A stretch of DNA of 64,000 nt from Haloarcula limicola (GTDB lineage: Archaea > Halobacteriota > Halobacteria > Halobacteriales > Haloarculaceae): positions 868,001-932,000 of the forward strand of contig NZ_WRXM01000001.1 in the NCBI RefSeq assembly GCF_010119205.1, read 5' to 3'. The translations under genes were made by a program, and so were the position numbers. The notes beneath the pieces are model-generated. The model ran no database searches, was not told the origin of the DNA, and saw only the letters and a list, made by a program, of their open reading frames with translations. Shown piece by piece: positions 43,751 to 52,289 of the stretch. Positions within the stretch are counted from its first letter, which is position 1. Every line of letters starts with the position of its first letter.

Positions 43751-44902
43751 ATGAGCCAGGATTTCTACGAGGTACTGGGCGTCTCGCGGGACGCCTCGGA
43801 AGACGAGATTCAGCAGGCGTACCGCGAGAAGGCCCGGGAGTATCACCCCGACGTGAGCGACGATCCGGACGCCGAGGAGAAGTTCAAGAAGGCGAAGAAG
43901 GCCAAGGAGGTCCTGACCGACGAGGAGCAGCGACAGATGTACGACCAGATGGGCCACGACCGCTTCGAGCAGGCCGAGAAGCGCGGCGGAGCGGGCGGCG
44001 GTGCCGGCGGTCGCGGCGGCATGGGCGGCGACCCGTTCGGCGGGGCCGGCGGCTTCGACATGCAGGACATCTTCGACCAGTTCTTCGGCGGCGGCGGACG
44101 CGGCGGTGGCGGCAACCGTCCGCGGCAGGGCCAGGACCTCCAGACGCGACTGGAGATCGACCTCGAGGAGGCCTACGACGGCGCGACGAAGCAGTTGACC
44201 GTCACTCGGCCCGAGACCTGTGAAGACTGCGACGGGAAGGGTCACCCGCCGGAGGCGGACTCCCAGACCTGTCCGGAGTGTAACGGGCAGGGCCAGACCA
44301 CGCGCGTCCAGCAGACGCCGATGGGTCGAGTCCAGCAGACCGCGACGTGTCGCCGCTGCGAGGGCGACGGGACGCTGTACGACGAGACCTGTTCGACCTG
44401 CGGCGGCAACGGGACCGTCCAGAACGAGGCGACGCTAGAAGTGGACGTCCCGGCCGGCATCGCCGACGGCCAGACCCTCCGGATGGAACGCGAGGGCGCG
44501 CCGGGCGAGCGCGGCGGTCCCAACGGCGACCTGCTCATTCAGGTCACGGTCCGGAGCCACCCCGACTTCGAACGCGACGGCGACGACCTCTCGCACCAGC
44601 ACGCCATCTCCTTCCCGCAGGCCGTCTTCGGCGACACGATCACCGTCCCGACGCTCGACGGCGAGGTAGAGATGGACATCGACTCGGGGACTCAGAGCGG
44701 TGAAGTGTTCAGGCTAGAGGGCAAGGGGATGCCACGACTGCGCCGCCGCGGCAACGGTGACCTCTACGTGCAGGTGCAGGTCGTCACGCCCGACAGCCTC
44801 AACGGCGAGCAGCGGGAGGCGCTCGAAGCGTTCGCCGAGGCCGGCGGCGAGGAGGTCGACGTCGAGGAGGGCTTCTTCGAGAAACTGAAGAACTCGCTGT
44901 AA
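43751..44902 (+). CDS. dnaJ: Chaperone DnaJ (Hsp40)
   Basis: A 383-residue type I DnaJ. The J-domain with YREKAREYHPDV (the HPD motif) comes first, then a Gly-rich region, the zinc-finger domain with four CxxCxGxG repeats (residues about 155-225, starting CEDCDGKG), and the C-terminal substrate-binding domain. It delivers clients to DnaK and stimulates its ATPase. Start ATG 43751 precedes SQDFYEVLGV directly. It is on the same strand as dnaK but about 3.4 kb downstream, behind two leftward genes and a membrane protein. Confidence 0.97.
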   Translation: MSQDFYEVLGVSRDASEDEIQQAYREKAREYHPDVSDDPDAEEKFKKAKKAKEVLTDEEQRQMYDQMGHDRFEQAEKRGGAGGGAGGRGGMGGDPFGGAGGFDMQDIFDQFFGGGGRGGGGNRPRQGQDLQTRLEIDLEEAYDGATKQLTVTRPETCEDCDGKGHPPEADSQTCPECNGQGQTTRVQQTPMGRVQQTATCRRCEGDGTLYDETCSTCGGNGTVQNEATLEVDVPAGIADGQTLRMEREGAPGERGGPNGDLLIQVTVRSHPDFERDGDDLSHQHAISFPQAVFGDTITVPTLDGEVEMDIDSGTQSGEVFRLEGKGMPRLRRRGNGDLYVQVQVVTPDSLNGEQREALEAFAEAGGEEVDVEEGFFEKLKNSL

Positions 44903-44967
44903 GCTCCCGTTGAGCGGTCGTTCTCGTTTCCGCCTCCCTTTTGTCGGGTCGTTCCCAACCGAGGCGT

Positions 44968-45723
44968 ATGCAGACACTCGCCGATCTCGTCGCGGACGCT
45001 CGCGGCCGCGACGGCGTCCTCTTCAGCGCGCCCGAACGAAACGCACCGTACAGTTACGGCGATTTCTGTACGAACGTCTGGAAAGGCGGGAACCTGATGC
45101 GCCACTACGGCGTCCGCGAGGGGACCCGCGTCGCCGTCGTCGTCGGGCCGAAGAACCCCACGGACGGGGACGAACCGGGCTACCTCCGCGACGCGCCGGA
45201 CGCCCTACTCGCGTTTCTCGCCGCGGCGCTCGACGGCGCGGTCGTCGATATGGACCCGCCGGGAGCGGTGGACGCGACGGCGCTGGTCGCGCCCGCCGCG
45301 TGGATAGAGCGCTACGAACTCGCGCCGGGGACGAAGGCGCTGTCCTACGGCGGGCCGATAGACGATCCGACCGTCGCGCAGTTCGAGCGCGAGCTGTGGA
45401 GCGAGAACCCGCTCGCTCCGCCGGCGGAAGTCGGCCCCGAAGATGACGCGCTCGCCGCCGAGAAGACGTACACGCACGGCGAACTACTGGCCGCCAGCGA
45501 ACGCGTGGCCGCCGACCACGATATCGACGAGGAAACGACGGTCGCCCTGCGCGCGCCGGTCACGACCGCCGGCGCGCTCGTCGCCGGCCTGCTCGCGCCG
45601 ATGCGCGTCGGCGCGACGGTACTGTTCGGCGGCGACGACGAGTCGGGCGACGTGGCGGTCGCCGGCGAGGGGAGCGACGTTCCGGAAGAGCGGGTGATCC
45701 GACTGAGCGAACTCTCGGTCTAA
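44968..45723 (+). CDS. Truncated acyl-CoA-synthetase-like protein (ANL fold fragment)
   Basis: A 251-residue protein that resembles the N-terminal region of AMP-forming ligases: YSYGDFCTNVWKGGNLMRHYGVREGTRVAVVVGP is the segment around the first beta strands, and TYTHGELLAASERVA with the ALRAPVTTAGALVAGLLAPMRVGATVLFGG part follows. The adenylation P-loop (SGTTG) and the catalytic Lys are absent, and the protein ends before them, so no ligase activity is expected. It may be a regulatory remnant or a CoA/acyl-binding protein. It follows dnaJ by 65 bases on the same strand. Confidence 0.6.
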   Translation: MQTLADLVADARGRDGVLFSAPERNAPYSYGDFCTNVWKGGNLMRHYGVREGTRVAVVVGPKNPTDGDEPGYLRDAPDALLAFLAAALDGAVVDMDPPGAVDATALVAPAAWIERYELAPGTKALSYGGPIDDPTVAQFERELWSENPLAPPAEVGPEDDALAAEKTYTHGELLAASERVAADHDIDEETTVALRAPVTTAGALVAGLLAPMRVGATVLFGGDDESGDVAVAGEGSDVPEERVIRLSELSV

Positions 45724-45769
45724 ATGCGGTAGCCGCGGTAGTCGACCGCGCTCCACGCGCGTTTCGCCG

Positions 45770-46510
45770 TCAGTCCGTCGGGCGAACGAGGTCCGCGAGC
45801 GAGACCAGCGTTCCCAGAACCCAGCCGAGCGGGACCGAGATGGCGAGCCACATCACGACGTAGGCCGCCCCTTCGAGGTCGAACGTCTCGGAGAACAGTT
45901 CGGCGAGCCCGACGGGAGCCAGCGCGTTGTCCAGCAGCCACTGTGCGAGAGCGGTGCTGTTCGGGAGGACGACCGCCGCGAGGGTCTTCGAGAACAGCGC
46001 CGCGACGACCGGGGGCAAGAAGAGCGCGGTCATCGCGAAGGGATAGGCCAGCAGGACCGTCGTCCCACGGCCGCCGACGCGGCGGGCACCGACCGCCAGC
46101 GCGGCCGACACCGTCGCGACGCCGCCGGCGATGACGATGGCGAGAAAGCCGCCCGCGAGCAAGTCGAATTGGAACCGCGCCAGCGCGGCGAGCCCGCCCC
46201 AGACGACCAGCGAGAGGACGACGACGCCGAGGAGACCCAGCCGCGCCGCGGTGCCGCTGATGCGTCGCGTCTGGAAGCGGACGAACGCGCCCAGTAACAC
46301 CAGCGGATAGACGAACGTGATTATCGGCACACCCAGCGCGGACCACAGTCGATACAGCGCCATGCCGGACTGTGAGTTCGGTTGCCAAGTTCCCAGTACG
46401 GTGTCGCTCGCTCCCCGCTGGCGCGGGTAGGCGATCTCCATCCACGTCTCGTGTAACCGCCTGAGGTCGATCTGGATCCCCCTCACGACCCCGTTGGTCC
46501 CGGTAGACAT
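45770..46510 (-). CDS. Polytopic membrane protein of unknown function
   Basis: A 246-residue protein with about six hydrophobic segments. The N-terminal 45 residues are polar, so probably cytoplasmic, and the rest resembles a permease-like or Yip1-type bundle, though no family signature is firm. One loop contains an NSTALAQWLLDNALAPVG stretch. It is convergent with the preceding ligase-like gene. Function unknown. Confidence 0.65.
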   Translation of the reverse strand: MSTGTNGVVRGIQIDLRRLHETWMEIAYPRQRGASDTVLGTWQPNSQSGMALYRLWSALGVPIITFVYPLVLLGAFVRFQTRRISGTAARLGLLGVVVLSLVVWGGLAALARFQFDLLAGGFLAIVIAGGVATVSAALAVGARRVGGRGTTVLLAYPFAMTALFLPPVVAALFSKTLAAVVLPNSTALAQWLLDNALAPVGLAELFSETFDLEGAAYVVMWLAISVPLGWVLGTLVSLADLVRPTD

Positions 46511-46648
46511 ATCCGCCAGTTTCTCTCGGCCAGCGTTAAAGCTTCGACCCTGTTCTCGTTTCTGATAGAAATATCGTCGGAGACGGCACCTCGATACGAC
46601 CGTCCGAGTCGGGTCCGGTTCCGAGCGGCCGGCGGTCCGCGCTCGGGT

Positions 46649-47488
46649 TCAGTCCCAGGCGTCGGGACCCCAGTCGGGGTCCACGAGACGGGTGCGCTGT
46701 TCGATACCGTCGATGCGGTCGAGTTCGTCCTCGGAGAGGTCGATCTCGACGCTCTCGAAGTTGTCCTCGATGTGGTCGCGGCCGGTCGCCTTCGGGATGG
46801 CCGTGACGCCCTTCTCGCGGAGCCAGGCCAGGCTGACCTGTGCCGCGCTGGCGTCGTGGTCCTCGGCGACGTCGGCGAGCACGTCGTCTTCGAACACCTC
46901 GCCGCGGGCGAGCGGCGAGTACGCGACGAGTTCGTAGTCGTGTTCGTCGGCGTGGGCGCGCAGCTCCTCCTGCTGGAGGAACGGGTGCATCTCGACCTGG
47001 TTGGCGAAGACGGGCGCGTCGAGGATGTCGACCGCTTCCTCGACTCGCTCCGGCGGGAAGTTCGAGAGCCCGACGTGGTCTATCTTCCCGCGGGAGTGCA
47101 GTTCGTCGAACGCCGAGAGGGTCCCCTCGGCGTCGTATTCGCCGGCCGGCCAGTGGACGTACAGGAGGTCGACGTGATCGAGGCCGAGGTCGTCGAGGCT
47201 CTCCTCGGCGGTCTCGAGAACGTCGTCGTGGGCGAGATTCGAGGTATCGATCTTCGTCGCGACGAAGAGGTCGTCGCGGTCCACGTCGGCCGCGGCGATA
47301 CCGTCGCCGACGGCGGCCTCGTTGCCGTAGGCCTGTGCGGTGTCGACGTGTCGATACCCCATCTCCAGGGCCGTCTCGACGCTCGTCGCGCACTCGTCGG
47401 GGTCGTCGTTCTGCCACGTTCCGAGGCCGAGCATCGGCATCCCGTTTCGGCGCGGGACGCGGTCGGGTGTAGAGTCCAGTTGGGTCAC
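46649..47488 (-). CDS. Aldo/keto reductase
   Basis: A 279-residue NADPH-dependent oxidoreductase of the AKR superfamily. Motifs are LGLGTWQNDDPD at the start, the GYRHVDTAQAYGNEAAVG segment with the catalytic Asp and Tyr, the Lys of FVATKIDT, the His of LLYVHWP, and the NADPH-binding GVTAIPKATGRDHIEDNF. It reduces aldehydes or ketones; the substrate is unknown. The start is GTG 47488, which begins just before the barrel; the longer frame above it has no AKR sequence. Divergent from the halocyanin gene. Confidence 0.92.
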   Translation of the reverse strand: MTQLDSTPDRVPRRNGMPMLGLGTWQNDDPDECATSVETALEMGYRHVDTAQAYGNEAAVGDGIAAADVDRDDLFVATKIDTSNLAHDDVLETAEESLDDLGLDHVDLLYVHWPAGEYDAEGTLSAFDELHSRGKIDHVGLSNFPPERVEEAVDILDAPVFANQVEMHPFLQQEELRAHADEHDYELVAYSPLARGEVFEDDVLADVAEDHDASAAQVSLAWLREKGVTAIPKATGRDHIEDNFESVEIDLSEDELDRIDGIEQRTRLVDPDWGPDAWD

Positions 47489-47587
47489 ACAGAGCCAAGG
47501 GGAGTGACTCGGAAAGGAGTTAGGAAAGCGGCCACCCCCCGATTCCAAACCGACATATTCAGGACGGGGAGTCACGAAGGGCCGAGT

Positions 47588-48406
47588 ATGACAGACGGTA
47601 GTGCGGACGTGTCTCGCCGGGCCTTCTTGCGCACCGCCGCAGGAGCGACTGCTGTCTCGGCCGCGACCGGGGCCGCGGCCGCACAGGAGAACGGCACCAG
47701 CACAGGGACCGCGACCGGAACCGCGACGGGTACCAGCACGGGGACGCCGAGCGGGACCGGCACCCCCTCCGGAACCGAGACCGGCACCGGTAGCGGCGGC
47801 GGCGAGAACGGCACCAGCGGTGGAAGTGGCAACGAGTCCAGCGGCGGCGGTGGCGGCGGCGGTGGAAGCGCCGGCCCGCCGGACTACGGCAACTGGTTCA
47901 GCGGCGTCGGCAACTTCACCGGCAGCACCGTCGACGAGACCGGCAGTAGCGAGGTGACCGTCGAGGTCGGAGTGGAGGCCAACGGCGGTGCCTTCGGCTT
48001 CGGCCCGCCCGCCGTCCACGTCGACAACGGCGCGACGGTCAAGTGGGAGTGGACCGGCGAGGGCGGCGGTCACAACGTCAAATCGCAGGGCGAGGGTCCG
48101 TTGGACTCCGGCAGTGCGACGTCCAGCGCCGGCGTCAACTACGAGTACACCTTCGAGGAAGACGGCATCTACAAGTACTACTGCGCGCCCCACCGGGGTC
48201 AGGGTATGAAGGGCGCTATCGTCGTCGGGACGGATTACCCAACTGCTAGCACCGGCGGCGAAGGCGAGAGCGACGCGTCTCCGGAGGTGCCGAGTAGCGC
48301 GAAGACCCTCGGCGTCGCCACGTCGTTCGTGATGGTCGCTACGCTCGGCCTGGCGTACTTCTTCGTCCGCTACGGCGGCGATTACGAGGCCCCGGACGTC
48401 GAGTAA
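47588..48406 (+). CDS. Halocyanin-like blue copper protein, Tat-exported and membrane-anchored
   Basis: A 272-residue protein. The start holds a twin-Arg signal (SRRAFLR, residues 9-15) followed by a hydrophobic stretch, so it is exported by Tat. Residues 35-97 form a long Thr/Gly/Ser linker. The cupredoxin domain (about 98-216) has the type 1 copper ligands H162, C199, H202 and M207. A second hydrophobic helix near the C-terminus (about 241-261) anchors it. It probably transfers electrons at the membrane surface. The low-complexity linker is longer than usual. Confidence 0.9.
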   Translation: MTDGSADVSRRAFLRTAAGATAVSAATGAAAAQENGTSTGTATGTATGTSTGTPSGTGTPSGTETGTGSGGGENGTSGGSGNESSGGGGGGGGSAGPPDYGNWFSGVGNFTGSTVDETGSSEVTVEVGVEANGGAFGFGPPAVHVDNGATVKWEWTGEGGGHNVKSQGEGPLDSGSATSSAGVNYEYTFEEDGIYKYYCAPHRGQGMKGAIVVGTDYPTASTGGEGESDASPEVPSSAKTLGVATSFVMVATLGLAYFFVRYGGDYEAPDVE

Positions 48407-48433
48407 CCGACGCGGTTCCACGACACGGCGCGT

Positions 48434-48964
48434 TTAGAGGGAGTCCGGCCCGGTCCGGATGTTCAGATCGACGTCGCGGCGCGTTCCCTCGATATCGGCG
48501 ACGACTCGTTCGACGATGCGACCGGCCTCTTTGCGGATCAGCGGTTTGACCTTCTCGATGACCCAATCCAGCGAGACGAATCTGGGCAGGTCCACGCTGC
48601 TCTCCGACACCGAACTCGGGTCGAAATCGATGTGGAAGACGATCCGCGAGGCCGCTTCGACGCCGTCGGGCGCTTTCTCGGGCACCGACTCGACTTTCCA
48701 GTAGCCGTCGGCGTCGATGTCTTTCACGATGCGCCAATCGATCCGTTCCGGTCGCTCGACACCGGTCACCTCAGACCGCGCGGTGTAGGTGAGCTTCCAC
48801 CACGAAAAGACGAGGTCGTATCGCGTTCCCGGCGTCCCGTCGCCGTCCTGTGTCACCCGTTCTATGTACTCCGAATAGCGCGCGTATCCCGGGAAATCCA
48901 GCAGGAACTCGTACATCTCCTCGGGGGGCGCGTAGACGACCGTACTGACCTCCACTTCGTCCAC
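48434..48964 (-). CDS. SRPBCC (START-like) family protein
   Basis: A 176-residue protein of the helix-grip fold, with VYAPPEEMYEFLLDFPGYARYSEYIERV at the start and a beta-sheet body. The family includes polyketide cyclase/coenzyme-Q-binding Coq10-like proteins, which bind hydrophobic ligands such as quinones. The C-terminal half carries a conserved FVSLDWVIEKVKPLIRKEAGRIV helix. No enzyme motif beyond the fold is visible. It is convergent with the halocyanin gene; both could relate to quinone/electron transport, but this is only inference. Confidence 0.85.
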   Translation of the reverse strand: MDEVEVSTVVYAPPEEMYEFLLDFPGYARYSEYIERVTQDGDGTPGTRYDLVFSWWKLTYTARSEVTGVERPERIDWRIVKDIDADGYWKVESVPEKAPDGVEAASRIVFHIDFDPSSVSESSVDLPRFVSLDWVIEKVKPLIRKEAGRIVERVVADIEGTRRDVDLNIRTGPDSL

Positions 48965-49102
48965 GTCCCCTATGCAGGGGGTTTCCGACGTAAACTTTCG
49001 GGCGGCACTCGCTACGGGACTGCGAAGGTTGCCGGAAGATTCTCACGACGCATGAAACAGAACGGGAAATATTATTACGCTGTATCCGATAGGCAGGAGT
49101 AG

Positions 49103-49372
49103 ATGAGTACATCCGACGTTCAACAGGCCGAAGCGGACGAGGAGGCCGTCGGCTGGGAGGCCGTTCGTGACCTCCCGCCGAGCGCCAAACTCGTCGCGAA
49201 GGTCTTAGAGTACAACGAGACGCTGACCCAGAGCCAGCTCGCGGAGGAGACGCTGCTGCCGCCCCGCACCGTTCGCTACGCGCTGAACCGCCTCGAAGAA
49301 GCCGACGTCGTCGCCTCGCGCTTCTCCTTCGCCGACGCCCGCAAGCGGATCTACACGCTCCGCATCGAGTGA
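49103..49372 (+). CDS. Winged-helix transcriptional regulator
   Basis: An 89-residue protein with a single winged HTH: LAKVLEYNETLTQSQLAEETLLPPRTVRYALNRLEEADVV spans the helix-turn-helix and the first part of the wing, and the tail FSFADARKRIYTLRIE completes the beta wing. It resembles MarR/TrmB-like DNA-binding domains and has no effector domain. The cetZ gene follows 90 bases downstream on the same strand, so it might control cell-shape genes; the pairing is suggestive only. Confidence 0.8.
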   Translation: MSTSDVQQAEADEEAVGWEAVRDLPPSAKLVAKVLEYNETLTQSQLAEETLLPPRTVRYALNRLEEADVVASRFSFADARKRIYTLRIE

Positions 49373-49462
49373 GCCGTCGCTGAGAGCGAGTAGCACATAC
49401 CGCGTACTCGGCACGTACGTATCAGGGCAACGTTGATTAGTTCCCCGATAAATTCGGTGTAC

Positions 49463-50536
49463 ATGAAAGTCGTCCTGATTGGCGTCGGCCAAGCCGGGGG
49501 AAAGGTCACGGAGTCCCTCGCCGAATTCGACTACGACATGGGGTTCAACGCCGTACGCGGCGCGCTCGCGGTCAACAGCGCCGAAGCGGACCTCCAGAAC
49601 CTCGGCATCGACACCGCGCTCATCGGCCAGGACCGGGTGAAGGGCCACGGCGTCGGCGGCGACAACGAACTCGGCGCACAGATCATGCAGGAGAACGCCG
49701 TCGAGGTGCTCGACAGCCTCGACGGGCGCATCACCACCGAGGCCGAGGCCGTCGTCGTCGTGGCCGGTCTCGGGGGCGGCACCGGTTCCGGCGGCGCGCC
49801 GATGCTCGCCCGCGAGCTCAACCGCATCTACGAGATGCCCGTCTACGTCCTCGGCATCCTCCCCGGAAAGGACGAAGGCGGTCTCTATCAGGCCAACGCC
49901 GGCCGCTCGCTCAAGACGGCCGCCCGCGAGGCCGACTCCCTCCTCCTCGTCGATAACGACGCGTGGCGCGGCACCGGCGACAGCGTCGCCGACGGTTACG
50001 AGCGCGTCAACGACGCCATCTCCCAGCGCGTCGGCCTCCTGCTCGCCTCCGGCGAGGCCGTCGAGGGCGTCGGCGAGAGCGTCGTCGACTCCTCGGAGAT
50101 CATCAACACTCTCCGCGGCGGCGGCATCTCCTCCATCGGCTACGCCAGCGCCGAGGCCGCCGAGGACGCCAGCGAGAACGTCAACACCATCACGAGCGTC
50201 ACGCGGAAGGCCCTCCTGACTAGTATGAGCCTCCCCAACGCCGTCGAGGCCGAATCCGCCCTGCTGGTCATCGCCGGCGACCCCGACCGCATCTCCCGGA
50301 AGGGCGTCGAGCGCGCCCGCCGCTGGGTCGAGGACCAGACCGGCAGTATGCAGGTCCGCGGCGGCGACTTCCCGCTCGGTTCGGACAAGCTCGCCGCGCT
50401 GGTCGTCCTCTCGGGCGTCGAGCGCTCCGATCGCGTCGACCAGTTCATGGAGCGGGCCAACGAGGCCGCCAAGTCACAGGGTAACTCCGTCGACCCTGAC
50501 GAGTTCACTAACGACGACCTGGATAGCCTTCTGTAA
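49463..50536 (+). CDS. cetZ: CetZ tubulin-like protein
   Basis: A 357-residue GTP-binding cytoskeletal protein. The tubulin signature motif GGGTGSG is at 104-110, and the N-terminal nucleotide fold starts MKVVLIGVGQAGGKV. The C-terminal activation domain follows without the extended FtsZ tail. CetZ proteins control haloarchaeal cell shape and motility-related rod formation. The start ATG 49463 was chosen because the canonical MKVVLIG begins there; the longer ORF adds ten residues without homology. The next gene is convergent behind a 324-base repeat element. Confidence 0.93.
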   Translation: MKVVLIGVGQAGGKVTESLAEFDYDMGFNAVRGALAVNSAEADLQNLGIDTALIGQDRVKGHGVGGDNELGAQIMQENAVEVLDSLDGRITTEAEAVVVVAGLGGGTGSGGAPMLARELNRIYEMPVYVLGILPGKDEGGLYQANAGRSLKTAAREADSLLLVDNDAWRGTGDSVADGYERVNDAISQRVGLLLASGEAVEGVGESVVDSSEIINTLRGGGISSIGYASAEAAEDASENVNTITSVTRKALLTSMSLPNAVEAESALLVIAGDPDRISRKGVERARRWVEDQTGSMQVRGGDFPLGSDKLAALVVLSGVERSDRVDQFMERANEAAKSQGNSVDPDEFTNDDLDSLL

Positions 50537-50538
50537 GT

Positions 50539-50862
50539 AGTACCTTTTTACTGCGGGGGGTCGCCGATGGCGACCCCCGCTTGCAAAAATCTACGCTAAA
50601 AAGGCCGGTCGCGCGGAGCGCGACCGGAGAACCGGCGGCTTCGCCGCCGGATGCTTACAACGTTCCGCCGGCCGGGAGTGCGCTCTGTCGCACGACCCGG
50701 GGAAGGGCAGGCTGACGAGAGGAGCATACCGCGCCTCCGGCGCGGTTTCACTGAACGTGAGGCGAAGCCGAACGTTCAGCCTTTTTAGCGTAGATTTTTG
50801 CGGACCGGGTTCCCGCAGGTCGCCGCAGGCGGCCGAGGAAACCCGGTTCGGAAAAAGGTACT
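50539..50862. repeat. Nested inverted-repeat intergenic element, copy 3
   Basis: The outer ends are an 11-base perfect inverted pair (AGTACCTTTTT at 50539-50549 and complement at 50852-50862); the right end overlaps the stop of the phosphodiesterase gene. Inside is a second perfect 20-base inverted pair at 50585-50604 and 50780-50799, carrying the AAAAATCTACGCTAAAAA core. Stems in the middle include ACCGCGCC/GGCGCGGT. The layout suits either a bidirectional terminator or a MITE-like mobile element. Confidence 0.75.
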
Positions 50863-52204
50863 ATACCAGGCTCGCGCCGTCGAACTCGGTGCGATCGTAG
50901 TCGTGTTCTAGCAGGTCGAGGATGGTCGGGGCGATGTCGTAGAGGTCGGCGTCCTCGATGCGGGCGTCGGCGTCGTCGACGAGCAGCGTCGCGTTGTCGA
51001 AGGAGTGCATCCCGTTGCGCGGGCCGATACCGAAGACGTCGTCGCTGCCCTTGAAGCCGGCCTTGAGGTCGAAGCCGTGGTTCGGGACGACGACGAGGTC
51101 CGGCGCGATGTCGTCGTGGTCGCCGCGGAAGGCGTCCTCGCGGGTGACGACGCGGTCGGCGACTTTGTTCCCGTTCGGACCTTCGAGCGATTCGAGCTTC
51201 TCCTTGAGGTCGTCGCGCACCGACTCGTACTCGGCTTCGGGGACGCCGCCCTTGGGTTCGCGGCCCTCTAAGTTGACGTAGAAGCGGCCGGGGATGAGCG
51301 AGTACGCCTTCGTGTCCTCGCCGATGTCGCCCAGCTCGGAGTGGTCGTCGTCCTCGTATTCGAGCCAGCCCTCCTGTTCTAACCACTCGTTGAAGTGGAC
51401 CTCGTGCTCCAGCGAGGTGAAGCCGTGGTCGGAGGCGACGACCATCGTCACGTCGTCGCCGAGTTGCTCGCGGAGCTTGCCCAGATACTCGTCGACCTTC
51501 TCGTAGAAGTCGAAGAACTCCTGTTTGTACTCGCCGTCCTGCTCGTAGTGCTTGAACAGGAAGTGGTTGACCCGGTCGGTGGTCATGAAGACGCCGAAGA
51601 AGAGGTCCCAGTCGTCCTGCCCGACGTAGTGGGAGAACGTCTCGTAGCGGCGTTCGAGGGTCTCGTGGGCGTCCTCGACGAACTCGGTCTTGTCCTCGTC
51701 GTGGCCGAGCTTGGCGTTGACGTCGATGCGGTAGTTGCTGTCTTCGAGGCGGTCACGCAGTTCGTCCGGATAGGCCGCCTTGTCGACCCCGGGCGAGAGG
51801 AAGCCGGAGACCATCCGCTGGACGTTTCGCTGCGGCGGGAACGTGACCGGGACGTTGAGCACCGTCGCGTCGCGGCCGTCCTCGGTGACGCGGTCCCAGA
51901 GGCGGGTCGCCTGTACGTCCCGGCCCATCGGCACGTACGTGTCATAGGAGCCGACCTCGCGGTCCTGAAAGCCGTAGACGCCGGTCTGTCCGGGGTTGAC
52001 GCCGGTCGTCAGCGAGGGCCAGCAGGCGCTGGATTCGGGCGGAACGATGCTGTCGATGGGGCCGCCGCTCCCCTCGTTCTTGAGCTCCGTGAGGTTGGGG
52101 AAGACGTCCGGATGCTCGTCGATGAGGCTGTACGGCACACCGTCGATGCCGAAGAAGGCGACGCGGGGCGCGTCGTCGCCTTTCAGACGGTCGAATAATC
52201 CCAT
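50861..52204 (-). CDS. Type I phosphodiesterase/alkaline-phosphatase-superfamily protein
   Basis: A 447-residue enzyme of the nucleotide pyrophosphatase/phosphodiesterase group. The first metal-binding Asp is in FFGIDGVPYSL, the nucleophile region is PPESSACWPSLTTG, and later ligands are DRVNHFLFK and ASDHGF. The C-terminal segment carries the last metal His (GMHSFDNATLL). These enzymes hydrolyse phosphodiester or phosphomonoester bonds in nucleotides or lipids. No signal peptide is clear, so the location is probably cytoplasmic. The ATG at 52204 is used because MGLFDRLKG begins the usual sequence. Confidence 0.85.
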   Translation of the reverse strand: MGLFDRLKGDDAPRVAFFGIDGVPYSLIDEHPDVFPNLTELKNEGSGGPIDSIVPPESSACWPSLTTGVNPGQTGVYGFQDREVGSYDTYVPMGRDVQATRLWDRVTEDGRDATVLNVPVTFPPQRNVQRMVSGFLSPGVDKAAYPDELRDRLEDSNYRIDVNAKLGHDEDKTEFVEDAHETLERRYETFSHYVGQDDWDLFFGVFMTTDRVNHFLFKHYEQDGEYKQEFFDFYEKVDEYLGKLREQLGDDVTMVVASDHGFTSLEHEVHFNEWLEQEGWLEYEDDDHSELGDIGEDTKAYSLIPGRFYVNLEGREPKGGVPEAEYESVRDDLKEKLESLEGPNGNKVADRVVTREDAFRGDHDDIAPDLVVVPNHGFDLKAGFKGSDDVFGIGPRNGMHSFDNATLLVDDADARIEDADLYDIAPTILDLLEHDYDRTEFDGASLV

Positions 52205-52289
52205 GGGGTTCGATAGGCCGGTCAGGGACAAGAAGCTTCTTTTCGAAATCCCGTCGGGGAAAGCGGCAAAGCGTACGAAACGAGCGTTC

